From Oscarella lobularis (lineage: Eukaryota; Porifera; Homoscleromorpha; Homosclerophorida; Oscarellidae): a DNA stretch of 64,000 bases. The stretch is taken from positions 3,224,001 to 3,288,000 of the forward strand of contig NC_089182.1 of the NCBI RefSeq assembly GCF_947507565.1. The letters are read 5' to 3'. The notes under the pieces were generated by a model. That model was not told the origin of the DNA. It made no database searches and was given only the letters and a program-made list of their open reading frames with translations. Below are positions 60,260 through 64,000 of the stretch, piece by piece. Both the position numbers and the translations under genes were made by a program. How positions within the stretch are numbered: position 1 is the stretch's first letter; every line of letters starts with the position of its first letter.

Positions 60260-62370
60260 CTAAGAAGAATCATCAAATTCTAAAGCTTCTAGTTTCTCAA
60301 TCATTGTCTTCAGCGCTTCTTGAGACTAAATGGGGCGTAATTAATGTTTTAAAAGGACAGCTTCGTTGTCTTACCTCTTCGTGAAATCGTATTTTACTGT
60401 CTGCCAGCTCAGTGAAGAGTTCCTTCATGTCAATTCGCTTGTACTTGTGCCAGCGATCCAGTTCCGCTTTCAAGTCCGAGTTGGCTACTTCGACGGCGTT
60501 GGCCGCCTTTTCAGCCCGCTCCTCGAGCTGAAAGAGATCATAAATCGTCCAAATGTTCACGAATAGTCTACTTTTGATCTTACATCTGTTACTATTCGCT
60601 GGAGACTCGCTACTTTGTCCGATTGTCTCGCTGCTGTAGCCTACATATTTAGAAGTCGTGTTTAGACGCTAAAAATCTTATCTATCTTCTATACTTCATC
60701 TAGATCTTCTCGCTTCTTGGCGAGATCTTCCGAAACCACTTCGTGGTCCATCTGAATCATATCGCGACGACGAAGAACTTGCTAGATAGAGATAAATCGC
60801 GATAAAGCAAGAAATTAGATAGGCAAAAAATTAATAAATTCTCTACGCGATGACGACAAAGTAAAAAGCCTTTTTGTCTAATAAATCTCTAGTCTGCTGC
60901 AGTAAAAACGTTTTTGCTTACCTTCGCTGAATCCGTATAAAGATAGTACTCTTTTAGAGGATAGAGAACAGCTGCGTCGAGTCCGTCATGCTGCAGTACA
61001 AAAAGGTATATGTGTAAAGCTGATATGCGGTTGTAGTGCGTTTACGGAATTATCTAGAGCTTTGATTTGCTTGTCGATGCAATAGGTCGCCTCACTGAGC
61101 ATAGCGCGCAGATCGTCGTTCGATTTAAGCCATCGCTGATAGGCCATTGAGTTGAACTTCAACGACGACAAAAACGCTGCAATAATAAGGTACACCGTCA
61201 ATATTATTTATTATTTATTCATTATTATTATTTACTGTCTTCCTCATCGAAGAGTTTTTGTATTATTTTTCGTACTTCGCCTAGACGACTTTTGAGTTCG
61301 TCTAGATATTCCGACGTCCCAACGAATTGGGGCTCCGGATTGCGAAGAAGGAGCTGGGCGACGGACGTCTTTACCGTCTCGCCGATTCGGCTCAAGAGAC
61401 TCGGCACGTCGCGATGAGCGTCAGCAAAAACCTTACGCAAATAGAACGAATAGAAAAAGACGTTCTCTCCCCTCCCTTGATTATATACCACGTCCGGAGT
61501 GGTGAGAAACGTGTGAAAATCGGCGTTGAAAGACAGTACAGGATGGCAGGCTATACGATTAAGAAACTTATTCAGGGCTTTTTGTCGAGCCAGTATGAAG
61601 GCCGGCGTGAAGTGATTGAATCGCTGTAGGGAGTGTTTCTCCGGCATAGGCTAAAATCGAAGGCTTTTTGAATGAACAAGCGGAGAAAATGAGGACGTAC
61701 TGGAAGCAAGTGAGCCGGAAAAGCGTGCTCAAGTCGACCGCGAAGCCACGCGAAGTCCGTATAGCGTCGATGAACGGCGTATTTGGCAGCGTCGAAAGTT
61801 TCACGACGAGTTGTCTAAGAAAAAAATTATGTAGTCTATGTTCTCTACTGATGACCACGCCCCCGCATCTCACCTTCGTTTTCACCAAATACAGAATGTA
61901 GTTTTCCTTTTCGATTCGCTGCGGATCGCAAACGACGACTTCGACGTCGCTCAAATCGCGCTCGAGTTTCGATCCTTTGAGCGTCGTTAGATCGTGATCG
62001 ACTTTCGACGACGACGCGTTCGATTGACGTCGCGAGCCGCTCGCGCCGCTCGCGCCGCCGAAAACGGGGTGCAAACGCGATGTGGGGGCCACTGACGATG
62101 GGAGAACCTTCTCGCGCGATGCGTTCTGCTTCACTGATACTTCGGTGAACGATTCGTACGAATCGGGGGCTGGGTTGTCTGTATCGTCGTTTCCTCGCGT
62201 TGGCGTCGTCGAATCGGCGTCGTCTGATGGCGTGGGAGCCGTGAGCGGGTCGTTGAAAGGGTTCGACTGGCCGGATGCCTCCTGTGAGAGACGAGAAAGC
62301 TTGATGAGAACTGTTGGAGGGCCGTGCTTATGGTGTATACCAAGTCGGCGGAGTGATCGTCGTTTTCCAT
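60260..62370 (-). CDS. PX-BAR sorting nexin (SNX7/SNX30/SNX4 group)
   Basis: Endosomal sorting nexin that binds PI3P through its PX domain and curved membranes through its BAR domain. A short first exon (MENDDHSADL, start 62370) is followed by an unstructured region (NPFNDPLTAP...). PX: LSDVEVVVCDPQ, then VHRRYTDFAWLRGRL, PPMPEK, and HPVLSFNADFHTFLT. BAR: LLSRIGETVKTSVAQ, EYLDELKSRLGEVRKIIQKL, CIDKQIKALDNSVNAL, EERAEKAANAVEVANSDLKAEL and DMKELFTELADSKIRFHEE, ending LEALEFDDSS. PX-BAR order, length (about 440) and the PPxPEK..RF motif suggest the SNX7/SNX30 branch. A Helitron end sits 71 bases upstream of the start codon. Confidence 0.85.
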
Positions 62371-62440
62371 TCTCTACTATCCGGGTTTGCACTTGGAGAA
62401 GTCCCGGTTGTCAGACTACGACTGTGCAATTTTGCTACAA

Positions 62441-62466
62441 CTAGCTGACTACCCGTCTTTGACGGG
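62441..62466 (-). other. Helitron 3' terminal hairpin and CTAG end
   Basis: Hairpin 62452-62466, spacer 62445-62451, terminal CTAG 62441-62444. The hairpin lies 11 bases from the end, the usual distance. The insertion flanks are host T (minus strand) and the sorting nexin 5' region. Confidence 0.85.
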
Positions 62467-62576
62467 GGATGCAGATGTGATTTTGAATAACGAAAAATGA
62501 AATGCATTAATTAGACTTAGGAAGAAGGGAGCGATTTTAGTGGATAGAATTCTAAAACTGAATACGCGTTTTGCGA

Positions 62577-63942
62577 TTATGAGAGGACTTCTGAGTAGAC
62601 GACATTGGCCGTTTCCTCAGATTCTGCAAAAAGGAACATCTTTTTAGAGCTGCTGACTCTTGAGCACCCAACGTAAAATTGGCCATGCGAGAAACAGGGA
62701 GTAATAAGAGAGAGGCCTACGGTGTCTAATATTTGTTTGTTTATTGTCATAGCAAAGGAAGAGCAAACAGGGAATTGAAGGCGTTTGAACGGTGTTGTTG
62801 TGTTGGAAGGAGTGAGAGGGATTCTAGGGATAAAAACTCTTTGGGATTGGAATTGTCCCATAGCAATTGTTGCTTCGATGATGTTTGGTCGTAGTTGCTT
62901 TATTATTAGTTTTGTTCCATTGCAGAGTTTAGGGGGATCAAGGTTTCTGAGAAGTATTATTGGTGAACCAATCTTGAGCCTAAGCTTGTGAGGAGGCATG
63001 CCAGGTGAGTTCAAAGAATTTAGGAACTCTGTTGAATAATTGACGGCGTCGTTGACATCGGCTGTTTTGTCGATGGATGTGTATATTTGTTTGTGAGTGC
63101 CTATGTTGTCCAGCAGTTTGTCGTTGATGAAGTCTACAGTATCGTTTGTTGGGGCGAGGATGGCACGTTGGGATAGCCAGGTGATGTTGTGAAAATTCTG
63201 CGATAGTTCAGGAAAGACACTCTGTCGAGCAATTGTTGAAGTGTGTAAACTAATTTTCCGCAAGGAATTCGAATGAGGCCATTGTGTGGATTTACAGGAA
63301 TTTGACCGTTTCCAATAGAAAGTAGCAAGTTCGCGTGTGCTGCTGCGTCGATATCGTTGTACATGTGAACTCGCATGTTTTTGCGAAGACGAAGTGTTTG
63401 AACGTGAGGCCAAAGAAGCTTAGAGGATTTTAGTGGAGCGTTTATTTCGTCGGCTCTAGTTCCTCGGGGTATGATAGGCAGTGTTTGGCGAAAGTCTCCG
63501 GCTAGGACTAATAGCTTACCTCCCATTCCATTAGGAGATCGTTGTTAAGCAAATCTTGTACAGTAGTGTTTAGTGCTTCAAAGGCATTTTTGTGGGACAT
63601 TGTGCATTCGTCCCACACAATGACTTTCGCGCGCCTGAGGAGTTCAGCTCGGGATGTACGTTTGCTAATGTTGCACGTCGGATTTTCAATGTTATTTAGA
63701 TCGAGGGGGAGTTTAAATGTAGAGTGGACTGTTTTACCACCCGTTAGTAATGTAGCAGCAATTCCTGAAGAGGCGACGGCAATCGCTATCTGACGATGTG
63801 CGCGAATATGAGCAAGAAAGAGATTGAGCAAAAAGGTCTTTCCTGTTCCTCCGGGAGCATCAAGAAATATAATATTTCTTGTAGGAGTTTGTGCGAGTTG
63901 CGAAAGACGTTCAAACGCGTGTCGTTGATCGGAAGAAAGCAT
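62577..63942 (-). pseudogene. Helitron PIF1-like helicase, frameshifted
   Basis: C-terminal helicase half of a Helitron RepHel protein. Walker A APGGTGKTFLLN, Walker B VIVWDE, LVLAGDFRQTLPIIPRG, LRKNMR, RAILAPTND, a long C-terminal domain with LRNLDPPKLCNGTKL, and the last helicase motif FYVGCSRV are all visible. The frame shifts twice: near 63520, between the Walker B part and GGKLLVLAGDFRQ, and near 63190-63240, between QQLLDRV and FPELSQNF. There are no splice signals that would repair these, so this copy is probably inactive. The protein continues upstream past 64000. Confidence 0.8.
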
Positions 63943-64000
63943 AGGTATTCTTTGTTCTGTTGTTCGCTGCAGTCACTCTATGTCGTAAGAGTACTCGATT

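Larger units (their letters stand above)
62441..64000 (-). mobile_element. Helitron transposon, 3' part
   Basis: Rolling-circle DNA transposon, minus-strand orientation. Its 3' terminus is readable: on the minus strand a 6-bp-stem hairpin (+ strand 62452-62466, CCCGTC/GACGGG with loop TTT), seven bases, then CTAG (+ strand 62441-62444), followed by host T at 62440, as in the CTRR ends of Helitrons inserted between A and T. The helicase frame lies inside. The Rep part and 5' end are beyond the window. Confidence 0.88.

Overview
The window is nuclear DNA of a small-genome animal. It carries metazoan genes (coilin, phospholipid scramblase, LEPROT, SLC4A11, KDM4, a receptor tyrosine kinase, a receptor tyrosine phosphatase) broken by many very short GT-AG introns, often 45-70 bases, with intergenic gaps of 50-300 bases. 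Large extracellular proteins built from EGF, FN3, Ig, laminin-EGF and mucin-like parts, together with N-terminal HFRGGTF-type modules that I associate with sponges and cnidarians, suggest a sponge, perhaps a homoscleromorph. That placement is inference.

Layout. Bases 1-635: nothing firm. 636-10922, all minus strand: a Cys-rich multipass membrane protein, coilin, a phospholipid scramblase, and a receptor tyrosine phosphatase with two lectin-like modules, a mucin stalk and two phosphatase domains. 11059-13428 (+): FGGY carbohydrate kinase. 13531-16699 (-): FAF1. 16920-31909 (-): a giant secreted protein with about 80 calcium-binding EGF modules, 77 of them in one 9.8 kb exon. 32526-34473 (+): cystathionine gamma-lyase family. 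34898-38630 (-): KDM4 histone demethylase. 38712-49919 (+): SLC4A11, a CBM21 protein, LEPROT, a Nudix hydrolase, an EGF/mucin membrane protein, FBXW9 and a PhyH dioxygenase. 50191-59025 (-): a receptor tyrosine kinase with Ig, laminin-EGF and about eleven FN3 domains and five YVDM motifs in its tail. 59225-62370: a tiny membrane protein, an NKAPD1-like protein and a PX-BAR sorting nexin. 62441 to the end: a Helitron lying on the minus strand and running off the window.

Most genes are unrelated housekeeping genes packed tightly together, several in divergent pairs with 75-140 bases between start codons. The most unusual structure is the EGF giant gene. It shows an 11-module higher-order repeat (about 1,353 bases), and a 2.6-2.9 kb direct duplication of its 5' part, introns included, which fuses in frame so that one polypeptide carries two N-terminal modules. 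The receptor phosphatase ectodomain shows a similar recent internal duplication. Three introns are best explained by GC-AG splice sites. The Helitron 3' terminus (hairpin plus CTAG before a T) can be read directly and sits 71 bases from the sorting nexin start codon.

Exon joins were worked out by eye from reading frame, splice sites and remembered family patterns. CDS spans run from start to stop codon and include introns.
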